64,000 nt of DNA from IMG/VR virus record IMGVR_UViG_3300033145_001136, positions 1-64,000 of that record. The stretch is one strand, 5' to 3'. Of the stretch, positions 1 to 10,800 are shown piece after piece (positions within the stretch are counted from its first letter, which is position 1; each line of letters starts with the position of its first letter). Both the position numbers and the translations under genes were made by a program. The DNA comes from a virus. The notes under the pieces are model-generated. The model made no database searches, was not told the DNA's origin, and worked only from the letters and a program-made list of their open reading frames with translations.

Positions 1-791
1 GCTTCACTAGTTGCGTATGTGCCACTAGGGGTGGGGTTTAACGGAACAGTTGGAGCCGCATTGATCAGCTTCCACGCCAAGATCTCCTGGTCCGGACTAC
101 AGAGACAGAACTTCGGAGCCATGGCGATTATCTCACCACGGAGATCCGTCTGCTTCCGCATGTAAGTATATGCGGTACGCAGGTTGGCCTCTGTTAACTC
201 GTTCTCACCAGAGATCAGGTTCGAGTGCCCTGATGCAAATAGAGCCACACTATCCGACATAGTGGGGTTGCCAATGAAGTACTCCCAGATGTCCTTATCC
301 AGGCCACGAACCGCAGAGCGTCCCATCCGTGTAGGCATGTTCTGCAATTGGTTCATGTCATCATTCACCAGAGTTTCCCACGAGATAGCGAACATACGGC
401 CATACTTCGCGAGCTGATAGCTCATGTCTTCATCGAGCATGTCGGACTCAACATACTCACCATGTTCTTTCACCTCGACCAGATACTCGGCCTCAGACAC
501 GCGAGAGCGGTAGTTTAGCCTGAAGTCCTTCAGATTACCAACCTCTGAAGTAATAACTCTCCATGACTCCGGCCACTTTTTGAAGCCTTCCAGCATTTTC
601 TTATACATCGTGTTACGCAGAATATACGGGAAGTCATCACGAGCAGCCGCTTCCTGCAGCAAGCGTGACGTGGAACCTGACTCAATAGAATTGAGTGCAG
701 CTTCCTGGAGAGCTGTGAGGCGAACTCCACTGGCCTCGGCTTCCTCCAGCCCTTCTCGGGCCCATTCCTGAAGATTAGTTACTTCTAACAT
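1..791 (-). CDS. Major capsid protein, Mu gpT-like (C-terminus beyond left edge)
   Basis: The frame opens at an ATG at 791, with an AGGAGG-type ribosome site about 9 bases upstream, and stays open to base 1: 263 codons with no stop, so the C-terminus is missing. The protein starts MLEVTNLQEWAREGLEEAEA. Its middle part reads GRSAVRGLDKDIWEYFIGNP followed by TMSDSVALFASGHSNLISG, a pattern I know from the Mu gpT family of HK97-fold major head subunits (GRAAAR..GD..W..L..NP.MSDG..LFHADH.NL). It lies directly after a decoration protein and a prohead protease, the normal place for a capsid gene. Base composition looks more GC-rich than in the replication genes, as often seen in heavily expressed capsid genes. 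The family call is from motif memory, not a search. Confidence 0.85.
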   Translation of the reverse strand, partial: MLEVTNLQEWAREGLEEAEASGVRLTALQEAALNSIESGSTSRLLQEAAARDDFPYILRNTMYKKMLEGFKKWPESWRVITSEVGNLKDFRLNYRSRVSEAEYLVEVKEHGEYVESDMLDEDMSYQLAKYGRMFAISWETLVNDDMNQLQNMPTRMGRSAVRGLDKDIWEYFIGNPTMSDSVALFASGHSNLISGENELTEANLRTAYTYMRKQTDLRGEIIAMAPKFCLCSPDQEILAWKLINAAPTVPLNPTPSGTYATSE

Positions 792-810
792 GATCCAGTG
801 TCACCCCCTC

Positions 811-1167
811 CTATATCTCCAAGTGGAAGATTACGCCGGTACCTGTGCGACCCAGTATGTAGGTATGGGTCCCACTATCGTACGCATAGCATGCCGACCC
901 AGCTTTAGTTCGCCCACCAGCATCAGTGTCTGACAGACGATCTTGGGTGGAGTCGTAGTATACGGACGCAAAAGCGGCAATGTCATCCTCGAAGTATGCA
1001 GAGTATCGATAACCACCATGACCCAACAGGGTGATGGTATCTCCGATAGCTGCATCTTTGGACGCAATTCCGACGAAGTTATTGACGATTACGATCTGCC
1101 CTGAGCTGACCGCCACATCAGCAGTCCACGGCAAATCCTTAAAATTAAAATATCTTGTAACGGCCAT
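811..1167 (-). CDS. Capsid decoration (cement) protein, DUF2190-like
   Basis: 118 residues. The start overlaps the protease stop (TAATG), and a strong GGAGGTGA site sits inside the protease's last codons. The protein is beta-rich: a SGQIVIVNNFVGIASKDAA stretch, then IGDTITLLGHGGY, then an ASVYYDST segment and RTKAGSACYAY. This matches DUF2190-type capsid cement proteins (…FVGVA..di..Gd....l.G.f…vyyd…g…kiG.a), which sit on the outside of HK97-fold capsids and stabilise them. It lies between the prohead protease and the capsid gene, where phage decoration genes normally are. No transmembrane or signal segment is visible. I infer the function from the motif pattern and position. Confidence 0.75.
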   Translation of the reverse strand: MAVTRYFNFKDLPWTADVAVSSGQIVIVNNFVGIASKDAAIGDTITLLGHGGYRYSAYFEDDIAAFASVYYDSTQDRLSDTDAGGRTKAGSACYAYDSGTHTYILGRTGTGVIFHLEI

Positions 1168-2525
1168 TATGAGGTCACCTCCTCAGTCGCTTCTTCTTTG
1201 ACATCGAGATAGGTATCGAAACGCTTCTGCGCTGCGGCCTTTGCTACTTTAGCCTCCTGCAACGGAGTAACCTTTTCGTCATCCTTCTCGGTGTCATTAC
1301 TTTCTATGAGGTTAATATGACCTGCTTCAGCCAGTTCAGCGAGTGTGTCCTCATGCTGTGCCTTCTCGGAGTCGATCGCTTCCTGGATAACCTCGTCTTC
1401 TGCAAGATAAAGCGGCGCGCTTTCAAGCAGTCGAACAATCGCGGCTTCAGGAAGTTTTGTGTCTTCACCGATTAGGGACATGATGCGACCACGCCCAATA
1501 AATTCAGATAAAGCAGTTTGAACATCCGTGAGGGATTCCTGAATTGCAATGAGGGTAGTCTCAGTGCTTTCGCGGAAACCGTCCTGCTCATCAATGCTTT
1601 CCCGAAGTTGGCTAACGCTGGTCTCAACCTGCTCGAGACGTTCTATATCCACGTCAGTTTCCCCTTTTTCGACCACCGTAGTGGTTTTGGACTCTTGGAG
1701 TTTCTCTACTTCACCCTGTAAGCCTATGACTTGTTCCTGAAGAGCTTTTGCACTCTCGACAGCGGCCTCTTCAACCGTTCCGAGGTCGGTCTTGTGCTCT
1801 TCCTGAAGAGCCTCAATCGCCTCTGTATGCGCGGTTGCCTGCGCCTCCAAAGCAGCGGTGTTCTCTTCAAGCAGCTCTCCTTTGACGGATTCTGTGATTT
1901 CGTCAAATAGATCAGGGCGAGCCTCCTTGAGTTCCTCAAGTTTGAGTTCGTCAAGCATAGCCAATTCCTCCTCAGTCTGGCCAATGGCCTCATGTAACGA
2001 TGTGATACCGCCTCCGGCAGCTTGTTCTGTGACGAAGTCGACGCTCTTCACTCGCTCAAAAGACTCGACGATTTTACTCATCTTCCCGTCAATCTTACCA
2101 AAACGCGTAAGACCTCGGGCGTTAATGGACAAACCTATTTCATCAAGATAACCATGTTCTTGCGCTCGGCCAACGATATTGCGGAAATTTCCACCATCGC
2201 CATCTCGTAACGCAACGCGACCTACTAATGCCTTAGATCCGTCGCCAATATCCTCTACCCAACTCTCAAGCAATGTTGCAGTCCAATCACGCATTTTACG
2301 TGCTTTGGTGTTGTTGGGAGTGTCATGGTCAACATACATCTTCAGCTTAGGTTTAAATAGCTCTACTGTCTTCGGACTTTCTAGAAGCTCTGTAGAATAA
2401 TAATTACCGTTTGCTGAACGACCAGTCTTTAGGAGCACTACTTCCATAGTACCTTTATCAAGGTCCGTGTTACGTGCTTCTAATAGACTTAGTATTTGTA
2501 GATCACTAGCCATAATTTTATACAT
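1167..2525 (-). CDS. Prohead protease with fused coiled-coil scaffold domain
   Basis: 452 residues. Residues about 20-190 look like a phage prohead protease: an early GRSANGNYYS segment, a histidine in MYVDHDTPN, a serine in DEIGLSINARG, and a following VKSVDFVTEQAAGG strand comparable to the 'v..vs.v..pA' end of S78-type proteases. His and Ser would be catalytic. Residues about 190-450 are almost entirely charged and helical (long runs of E, K, Q, L), as expected of a scaffold. The fusion suggests the scaffold part fills the procapsid and is cut away by the protease during maturation. The gene is translationally coupled to the decoration protein. The start is ambiguous: ATG at 2525 lies very close to AAGGAT, and ATG at 2513 is the alternative. 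Confidence 0.8.
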   Translation of the reverse strand: MYKIMASDLQILSLLEARNTDLDKGTMEVVLLKTGRSANGNYYSTELLESPKTVELFKPKLKMYVDHDTPNNTKARKMRDWTATLLESWVEDIGDGSKALVGRVALRDGDGGNFRNIVGRAQEHGYLDEIGLSINARGLTRFGKIDGKMSKIVESFERVKSVDFVTEQAAGGGITSLHEAIGQTEEELAMLDELKLEELKEARPDLFDEITESVKGELLEENTAALEAQATAHTEAIEALQEEHKTDLGTVEEAAVESAKALQEQVIGLQGEVEKLQESKTTTVVEKGETDVDIERLEQVETSVSQLRESIDEQDGFRESTETTLIAIQESLTDVQTALSEFIGRGRIMSLIGEDTKLPEAAIVRLLESAPLYLAEDEVIQEAIDSEKAQHEDTLAELAEAGHINLIESNDTEKDDEKVTPLQEAKVAKAAAQKRFDTYLDVKEEATEEVTS

Positions 2526-2552
2526 ATCCTTAGTGAATGCGGTTCGTCAATA

Positions 2553-2612
2553 TTGAATCGGTACAATATTACATATTATATAGAACCCTATACATAATGC
2601 GTACCAATTCAA
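2553..2612. repeat. Nested inverted repeat between head genes
   Basis: In the 103-base gap between the protease gene and the upstream hypothetical gene, TTGAATCGGTAC (2553-2564) is matched by GTACCAATTCAA (2601-2612): 11 of 12 bases pair. Inside the 36-base spacer is a small second stem, TATAG (2579-2583) with CTATA (2588-2592) around an AACC loop. The region is AT-rich. It could be an RNA processing structure, a weak terminator or an operator. There is no T-run typical of an intrinsic terminator. Confidence 0.45.
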
Positions 2613-2628
2613 AATTATTATATCTACT

Positions 2629-3165
2629 CTACTTTGTAGCTGCATCTACTTGTATTGTAACTTTGTGACCCTTCTTAGATTCTCTTGCCGCACTTCCTTC
2701 ACGACTTACAACAGAACGTAGAGCATCTGTAAAGAGTTCACTAAACTTCCATCCATATCTATCTATGAATTTCTGTTTATCTTTATCATTTGGCGCGGTC
2801 ATAAGAATCTGCATCATACCAGGCGATGAATCCATAGATAGCTTAATCATTGAGATAAAATTATCGTCAGATACACCAGAAACTGGCATAGCGCCTTCAT
2901 ACGATTCTTGCAGTCCCTCTGCTATGATCATGTCCATAAGACTGGCGTCCTCACCAAGTGCTTCACGTATCTTCTTGGACATGCCGCCCTTTTTCTTCCG
3001 CTTATAATGCGCTATCGCAACTGCCCACGGATCTTTCGCTCCATCGCCCTTCGCTTTAATCCCTTCAGCCATCTTGGCTATGGAATTTGCGATAGATAGC
3101 GTAAGCCCATCCCCATACGCGTTTTTAATCCTAGCGGGAACCTTTCCTAATGAACTCCACGGCAT
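2629..3165 (-). CDS. Hypothetical head-region protein
   Basis: 178 residues from the ATG at 3165 (AAGGAG lies 6 bases upstream; an ATG one codon earlier at 3168 is also possible). The start overlaps the stop of the metalloprotease-like gene. The N-terminus, PWSSLGKVPARIKN followed by LTLSIANSIAKMAEGI and DPWAVAIAHYKRKKKG, resembles a short helical motif found in several phage head-cluster proteins, but I cannot name the family. The middle (residues 60-130) looks helical, and the C-terminus is basic. No catalytic motif is visible. Its place between the morphogenesis proteins and the protease suggests a head-assembly or internal-head role, which is inference only. Confidence 0.7.
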   Translation of the reverse strand: MPWSSLGKVPARIKNAYGDGLTLSIANSIAKMAEGIKAKGDGAKDPWAVAIAHYKRKKKGGMSKKIREALGEDASLMDMIIAEGLQESYEGAMPVSGVSDDNFISMIKLSMDSSPGMMQILMTAPNDKDKQKFIDRYGWKFSELFTDALRSVVSREGSAARESKKGHKVTIQVDAATK

Positions 3166-4151
3166 CATCTTCTCCTTTTGCTATCTTTTGGTTTCTTACG
3201 TTTTACCGCAGCTTTTTTAATGAGACGAACGCTTGCCGCAGCAGCAGCCGGTGTTAACATCGGCATAGCATGTAATACAAAAGCGGTGCGATTAGCTAGC
3301 TTAGTCCTTTTAAGTAACTCTTTACTTGCACCAGAAAGTCTTAAGTAATTTACTCCGCGTTTAGAAGCACTATATTCGTGCATTAAATGTGGTACACTAT
3401 ATGTCGCCAATGCAGCGGGTGTTAAATCACCAAATATACTAGTTGATGGTGTTAGTAGAGCAACCGCCAATCCACCTATGGCTACGCCACCTTTAGCCAT
3501 TCTGCTTCGTACCGCCAACGTACTTCTCTTTGGGCGATCTATAAATTGCCTTGCGTGACCTAGTTCGTGTGATAATACCCCAGCCCCACCGCCAAAATCT
3601 TGTCCAGCATACAACATACCGCCAGGATATTTCTTCGCCAAGATTGCAAATTCTGCCTCGCCAGTTATTTCGTGTGCCTGTCTTAGGGCTTTATTCGGAT
3701 AAAACGTACCGTCCATCCCCCACATCATATTTGAATCCATTGCGGCAGATCTAACATTAACCGCTACTCCCATCTTTTGTGCTCTAACCGCCAATCTATC
3801 GAATTGTTTGCGATCTGTCTCTTTAGACGCTAGCTCAAGTTCATGATATAATTTCTGTAGCTTACTTGTTCCTGGTAAAGATTTATATCCCACTTCTATC
3901 CGTCTATTTGGCATACCGTGTATTTTCTTTGGCTGACCTGGTTTAAAATACGGATTCTTTTTAAGTATGCCAAATTTATTATGTTTGCCCACCATAAATC
4001 CCTCAAACGCTGGTACTGTGGCCACTACTGTGCCAGCTACTTCACGTTTAATGGCACTTTCCCGTTTCTTTTTAAATTTGCCACCCGATCCCCTAGGATG
4101 TAGCTTCTCTTCCCAAGGCAAATGTCTTATGGCTTCTTGTAAAGTTAACAC
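3165..4151 (-). CDS. Putative zinc metallopeptidase in head cluster
   Basis: 328 residues with a GTG start at 4151 behind AGGGGGTG. The key motif is VLSHELGHARQF: an HExxH zinc site at residues 195-199. A possible third ligand is the glutamate in HEYSASKRG about 60 residues later, as in gluzincin-type enzymes. Hydrophobic segments follow the motif (around GGVAIGGLAVALLT and again near AMPMLTPAAAAAS), so membrane association is possible. Near the N-terminus the stretch LHPRGSGGKFKKK is a signature often seen in phage head-assembly proteins. The C-terminus is very basic. It may process virion proteins or act in the host after injection. The catalytic motif is clear, the substrate unknown. Confidence 0.65.
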   Translation of the reverse strand: MLTLQEAIRHLPWEEKLHPRGSGGKFKKKRESAIKREVAGTVVATVPAFEGFMVGKHNKFGILKKNPYFKPGQPKKIHGMPNRRIEVGYKSLPGTSKLQKLYHELELASKETDRKQFDRLAVRAQKMGVAVNVRSAAMDSNMMWGMDGTFYPNKALRQAHEITGEAEFAILAKKYPGGMLYAGQDFGGGAGVLSHELGHARQFIDRPKRSTLAVRSRMAKGGVAIGGLAVALLTPSTSIFGDLTPAALATYSVPHLMHEYSASKRGVNYLRLSGASKELLKRTKLANRTAFVLHAMPMLTPAAAAASVRLIKKAAVKRKKPKDSKRRR

Positions 4152-4795
4152 TATTTTACACCCCCTGCTACCGACGCATTTAATTTCTTCCTGGCTTTTC
4201 TCACACTTGCGGCACGTATTGAATCCGTGCGCGCTACATCTCTCGGGAATGCACGTCTCATATATTCGGTAAATCGCGCATCTCGTGCCTCTGCCTGTAA
4301 CAATAATACCTCTTCCGCTCTGCGCCTAACCCCTTGCCAATTTACATTTCTCGATGCATCCCGTCTCTCTGGTGTAATCGGAAAGAACATTAAATTACGA
4401 TATATAGCGACTTTCTTGCTGGTAGGTCCAACTCGCGTAGATACCGGAGGAGTAGTAGTAAAATAGCCGTGGAACCCCCTTGGATGTTTGCCCTCTTTCC
4501 AACGTGACAAATATGCCGGTTGTCTTGGCTTCCGTGGTTCTTGTTTTGCTTCAGTTATGATTTTGGGGTATCTAAACGACGGATCTAGCATAGACAATTG
4601 ACTAAATGCCTGACTAAATAACCGCTCTATATCTGTACGATGCTTATCAAGTAATACACGTTTCTGCTGTACTCCTTTTGCACTCTCAAGGAGCCGCACC
4701 AGATTTGGACTTAGCCCTCTTGCCCTATCCCAGAGTCGCTTATGCTCGGCAGCATTTAGAAATGGGTATATGTTCCAAGGTACTTTAGTAGCCAC
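4151..4795 (-). CDS. Hypothetical head-region protein with HPRG motif
   Basis: I chose the GTG at 4795 because GGAGG lies 8 bases upstream; an upstream ATG at 4828 has no such site. This gives 214 residues beginning VATKVPWNIYPFL (Met at initiation). The protein is basic and largely helical. It contains GKHPRGFHGYF, comparable with the HPRGSGGKF stretch of the next gene, a short motif common in phage head-completion or minor head proteins. The C-terminus is arginine/lysine-rich (ASVRKARKKLNASV). No enzyme motif is seen. It ends on the start of the metallopeptidase gene, so the two are probably translationally coupled. Function unknown; a minor virion protein is a reasonable guess. Confidence 0.7.
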   Translation of the reverse strand: MATKVPWNIYPFLNAAEHKRLWDRARGLSPNLVRLLESAKGVQQKRVLLDKHRTDIERLFSQAFSQLSMLDPSFRYPKIITEAKQEPRKPRQPAYLSRWKEGKHPRGFHGYFTTTPPVSTRVGPTSKKVAIYRNLMFFPITPERRDASRNVNWQGVRRRAEEVLLLQAEARDARFTEYMRRAFPRDVARTDSIRAASVRKARKKLNASVAGGVK

Positions 4796-4873
4796 AATAC
4801 TTACCTCCATTTTTAGTTTGGGATACACATTATAGGAGGAGTATATATTTAATAGTTACTGCTGGAGAATTAT

Positions 4874-7800
4874 TTACATGTATTCTCTCAATACCTGCGC
4901 CATGGTCTGCTGTACATACGCCACAACCTCAGGATAAAAGGAGTCAGTAGCGGCATCCACCACTAGCGTACTTGCTATATCTTTATCTATCCATCCATAT
5001 TGTCTATGTGAGTGTCCATCCTCAATAATCTTATTAACATTCGCCAAAATACGTTTCGGATCGAACCTGGAAGTAAGCTGTCCAGATTCTGCATATTTAC
5101 GTACCACTTCTTCGATAATGGTTTGTGTATGCAACACTGTATTTGTATCTCTGGCTAAACTACCTCGTACTAATTGATCTGCCCTATCTGGCGTCCTTAG
5201 TTTAATTAACTTCTTTGCCCACAACGCTTCTCTATCTAATGCGTCTACAGCGATACGATTAATACCGGATGTGCGAAATACCCTCTGAAGCATACCAAAA
5301 CTTATATTATCACCTCGCGACAATAATTCCAACTCAAGTTCTGTTTTCAGTCGTCCAAAATCACGTACCATATACCGTAATTCTTGCTTATTCATCCCTT
5401 GTATCATGTCCTGCGGTACACCATTATCAATCAACAAATTCCAGAGTTTTGGCTCCGAAAGCTTATTTAATTCTTGATATTGATAATCTATCTTTTCATA
5501 TGGTGAACGTATCTTTATTAATGTTGGTTTACCCTCACGCACGAAACTCATCCGTATTGCCTTCGGAAGCTTACCCTGTGCAACCTTCCAATCACCTGCC
5601 GCCTGTCCAAGTCGAGCCTTTGAGATATTTGGTAATTTTTGCGCCAGCAATTCTGCGGCAAGTTTTTCCTTATTAGATTGCGAGAAAATGCGAGCTATCT
5701 GTTCATGATATAATGATCTCTCCCTATCCCTCAATATCTGTACTAGATCGCCAATTGGCAACTTATCCCAACCCGTAGCTGGCTCCGGAGTAGCCATTCT
5801 TGTCAATCTATCTATTACCTCTGGTTTGTTCATCCCCACTATAGCACGTGTTCGTTCCAAATATTTCTCTACCTCATGTGCCTTTGCCATAATAGCCATA
5901 TCAGTCAATGTGTATTCATTAATGCCGTACATTTCCCCAGTATCTGTGATTGCTACTGTGATGTCGTGCTTTTTACCAGCCACATATCTCGGCAAATTTG
6001 TGATCCTTGTTAATTCTGGATTCTCTGCAACCGGAATTTGTGTTTCATCTAAAATAGAACCAATTCTTCTGCCTATTAATTCCGTAAATTTCGGATCTAA
6101 TTCATCGAACAAACGTGCCTGCGCCTCAGGCGTCATGTTATGCCAGAGCCTATCAATTTGCTCATCAAACACATCTGCAAGAGCCCTACTCTGGTAATCA
6201 GCCCCAAATACCGGCAAGTCTATTTGTCCCTCTGTCCCTAATGCGCGACGCCTATGTGTTAACATCATCCGTAGCCCCTGATCACTAATCTCTTCGAGGC
6301 TTGGTTCATGCCCAGATACATATCCATCAGATATTTTAACCAGATAAGATCGCGCTTCTTCGTTTTGCTCCATGATTTCTTCCCAACCACGGAACTGTTG
6401 CTTGTGTGCCAAGCCAGAATCTAACGCAGCCTTCTTGTGTGTGAGTTGGCCCTTAAATCCTTCTGTAGTGGCGGATCTGGTGCCATTCCATATAACGTCC
6501 TCTATTTCATCTGGATTAGGAGTTCGTCCTAGAACACGTTTCAAATAATCATATATTCGATCTATCGCCTTTGCGCCTGTAAGGGTTTCCCCTGTATTTG
6601 TAATAATTATCGATTCAGCTTCCAATAGAGTAATTGCCGGGATAACGGGTACTTGCTCCGCTACTGCTATCGCTAAGGCATCAAAGGGATGTGGGGTCAT
6701 AATTGCCCTGACCCACGAGGTTGCTCCAGAATCATCAGCTACATCACGAGCCATATCAAATCCAGAATCACGCAACGCCATATGCATTGCTGTTTCTGGT
6801 GGGTTATCTTCCAAATATCTGACAAGATTTCCATATATTTCTTCTGTAAAGGGTAAATCGGGATATTTGTCAGTAAACATTTTGCTTGCTTTTTCAAATC
6901 CAACATCCTTGCTACCAAATCCGAATTTGTGTAGCCCGGTAACTGTTTGTAGTAACCTCTGCTTTAAATTTGTTACATTTGATGCCTGAGCCAACCTAAT
7001 AACATCTTCTACGGTTTGTGATGCAGGCGATCTGCCAGCACGCTCTAATATGCGTGATCTACTAGCAGGATTCATCAGCATTTCCTGTGCAATCTTAAAT
7101 GGATTTGGTACCTGTGGAATAACCGCTGGCCCAAACGGCAATTTGCGTAACACGGATCTAGTCAACATCTGTTTAGCATAGGTACGCAACGATTCTCTAC
7201 CCCATGCTTTACTATATTCTATAGCATAATCCTTAGTCATCGCCCCGGCTATACGTGCGGCTATACCGGCTTTCTGAAGTTTGTTTTTTCTATCTTCGGC
7301 TCCACCAAAAAGCCCCGACCTTAATGTAGCCGCCTTACTTGGTCCAAGTATATCATTTTGATCTCCAGGATTCTTCCTAATAGCCCAGGCAAGCCACTGG
7401 TGCGATACTTTATCACGCTCCTCTTCATCGTACATTCTATCCAAATCTTCCAGACCTATTATTCGGATAGGCTTCATTCTATGCTTCTTCGGTTCATAGG
7501 TTGGTACAATACGTGATAATTCGTCAATTTGTTTTGTATCTAGTCCAATTAAGCGAAGCTCATGTAGCGAAACCAATATACCAACATACAAACACCTACA
7601 CTGCGAATGTGCCGGTATAGCTGGTCTTGGCTCTTCGAGCAAATATGTCTTACCCGCTAATGATCTGCAATGTTGACATGTATTACCATCCAATATCGTG
7701 ATCCTCTTAACCTTCTCAAATACATCGTTATTCTGCTGGTAGAAATCCTCCAAAGCAAGGTTAGCTCCAGCATATGATATATCTTTGGCCAAAATCTCTG

Positions 7801-10800
7801 CTTGCATCCGTGGATTAATCCCCTTTACAAGCACTTTACCATCTTCTTGATCCATAAATGAACGAATCAAATCATCTATCGCTGTAGTAACTGCTTTACC
7901 ATCTTTAATATCGCGCTCTAATTTATCAACCATATCCAACACACTAAAGCCACGTTGAATTTCGATATTTTTCCAATATGTATCTACTGGCAACCCTGCA
8001 ATGTTAACGTAGTCATTAATCCTCGCAACGCGCGCCTCAAGAAGCTTTGGATCCACTGTAAGTCTAATACCCGGCAATAGAGCTTCAACGTCCTGGCCAT
8101 GTATCTTAGTTATCGCGCGATACATACGCCCCATCGCATCTTCTACAGACCCACTCATTCTAGCAGTTATTCCACCATCAATCCCTTTCGCAGTTGCCCG
8201 CACCCATCTTTTGCTCCATGGCTCTATCTTTGGCATATCGTATGCTATCCACCGTCTTGGTAGTTTTCCACCAAGCACATCAACTACGTCCTTTTTTAAT
8301 CTATCAAATGCCTGTATTGCTCGTAAATCTCTATACACTGCATCACCATATAATTCCGCAAATTCTACAAATGCTTGTATCTGCGCTTCCGTAAACGGCG
8401 ATAATGTTGCACGCAGAAGCTTTACCAATGACGACCAAGCTGGCTCCACAATCTCATCAAGCTTATTGATAGCATACATCATGCGAATAGCTAGCCATGT
8501 CTCTTTATCTGCTACCCGTGTTTTCTGGAGGCTATAATCTAATACAGCTTGTTCGCGTGCTCGTACTAATTCATCGATCCGTGCCCTTCTATCTGTTTCT
8601 GTATGTAGCCCAAATTTGGCCTCGTGCTTCTCTATAGATATGAACTCTTCTTCCAACAGTTTAATTTGTGCATCTATCGTCGCTAATCTTGATTGCATAC
8701 CATTAAGCTCATTAAAGAATTTCTTAATAGTATCTGTTTGAACCTTTATATCAGAAAACTTCGTATATCGTATATTGTTAACCCCCTTAATTTGCCATTG
8801 TGTCCAGCTAATTCCTGTTAAATGCTCAACATCATCTACAATAGATTTAGCCCATGTAGCCCACCACTGCTCAGGAGCCAATTCTCGCAAATCATTATAC
8901 CCACTTGCTATGCCGTGCTCGAGATCTTTAATCTGTTTTAAAATCGGTGCCTCACGTTTACTAAGCTTAGCTGTCTTGTTTTCAATCTCTCGTATCCTAT
9001 CTGGTGTGAGCCTAAACCTGGTCTTACCATAGTGCTTATCTATCCATACCTGCTCCTCTGCAATGTCATCCTGAATCGACATAAGTTGTTCTTGTAATTT
9101 GGCTAATTGTTGCATTTTACGAGTAATCTGTGTCTCAACTCTATCGTAAAGTTCTGGTCGTCGTTCTGCAGTAACAGATATCTGACGTAGTTTCTGTTCC
9201 AGGGTCATATCCGGATTCATGCGCCACATTGCCTTTGCACGTGGGGCAGACTTAGTCTCATAATCGATTACCCACTCACCAAGCTTATCATCGAACTTAA
9301 ATAATTTAAGGTCTACTACCGCATTATCTGGGGCCTGCAATCTACTCAAAAATTTAATGATGTCTTCATGAGTGCGCATTCTATGTTGCAGGCTGGCCAG
9401 CTCGTCATCTAAGCGGGCTCGGCTCGATGTTAGCAACTCGCGATATTTCTCATATGGATATGCCGCATATAATTCGTCACGCACAATAGTCATGCGCCTC
9501 GATAAACGATCAATATTTGATTCCAAACCACGCACTTCTTGTAATCTCTGTATTAGTTTCTCATACTCAATTAAGTTAACTTGCTTACTAGGCATGGCTC
9601 GAATCTCTTTTAATCGCGCCAGAATAGTGGCATGTTCGGATGATTCCACAAACTTGCCATATTTTGCCTGTGCTGTTGCAAGTTGCTCCCGTACCATGTG
9701 ATACTGTTTACGCATAGTCTCGTTGGACATCTTTTGGACACCACGCTCAAAGTCCAGATCATCCAATTGTTTATTTAAACTGGCAGTGGCCCTACGCATA
9801 GTTGGATCTTTAATCGGCTCTACCAGATGCTGTGTTTGCCTAAATACAAAGTCTGCCTCTACTCCCTGTGCCTGATAGCTCTTAACCCATTCTCTACGCA
9901 CCTTGTCCATGTTTTCTAGTGCATCTAGTAATCCCTTACCTTCTTCGTTTCTTGTTAAAACTGCACGCCACTTACTGACTTTATAAAATTCCTTCGCGTA
10001 GTCCGCACCAGGGTATTCATCCATAATAATATCTATCATTTCAGTTTTAGTTAATTTGTTTATACGTCCTCGTACCCGGCTAAGCATTCTGCGCTCATTA
10101 GTTTGTGGGTCCTTTGTAGTCTGTATAAATTTTTTCAACGTCTCCTTGCTCTCAACCTTAAGCATAACTTCGTATCCATATGGGTCTCCCTTAGTTACCC
10201 ATGTCATAATATCACGCGCTCGTTGCAATTGTTCTGGCCGTGCCACTGTTTTATATATATCTTGCACTTTCTTTACGCGCTCGATAGCACTTATGTATGC
10301 CCTACCTTCAACACTTAAGCCAATCCGCCGCACCCCTCGTTCCATCCCTGCCTTTGTAATCCTGGCAAAGGCGTTCTCTGAAAAACCGAACTGCCAACCC
10401 GTAGGTCGTAACAATGCTGACGCACCAACACTATCCCGTACACCTGGCAAATATTTTGGTACCAGCCAATCTCCATCTTTATAGAGAGATGCTAACACTC
10501 GCGGCCCACCTATAATGCTCTTACGATATGTCGGATGTGTTTGTACGCCGGCTGCATTTATGATATCATGTACAACCCGTAATTTACCATCTTCTGTAAG
10601 ATATAACTTAAACGTACCTATGGCATCTGTCTTTACAAATTGCTCTGTAACCAAACTTTTAACCTTCACTGGCCCAAGGTTTAATTGTAATTCACCCCGC
10701 ATTAATTTAAGTCCCCAGGCTTTAAGATCCTTCTCCGGTAAACGTATTAAATCACCAAGTAGCTTATCAGCTCTTGTGATTGATACAACTGTACCATGTA

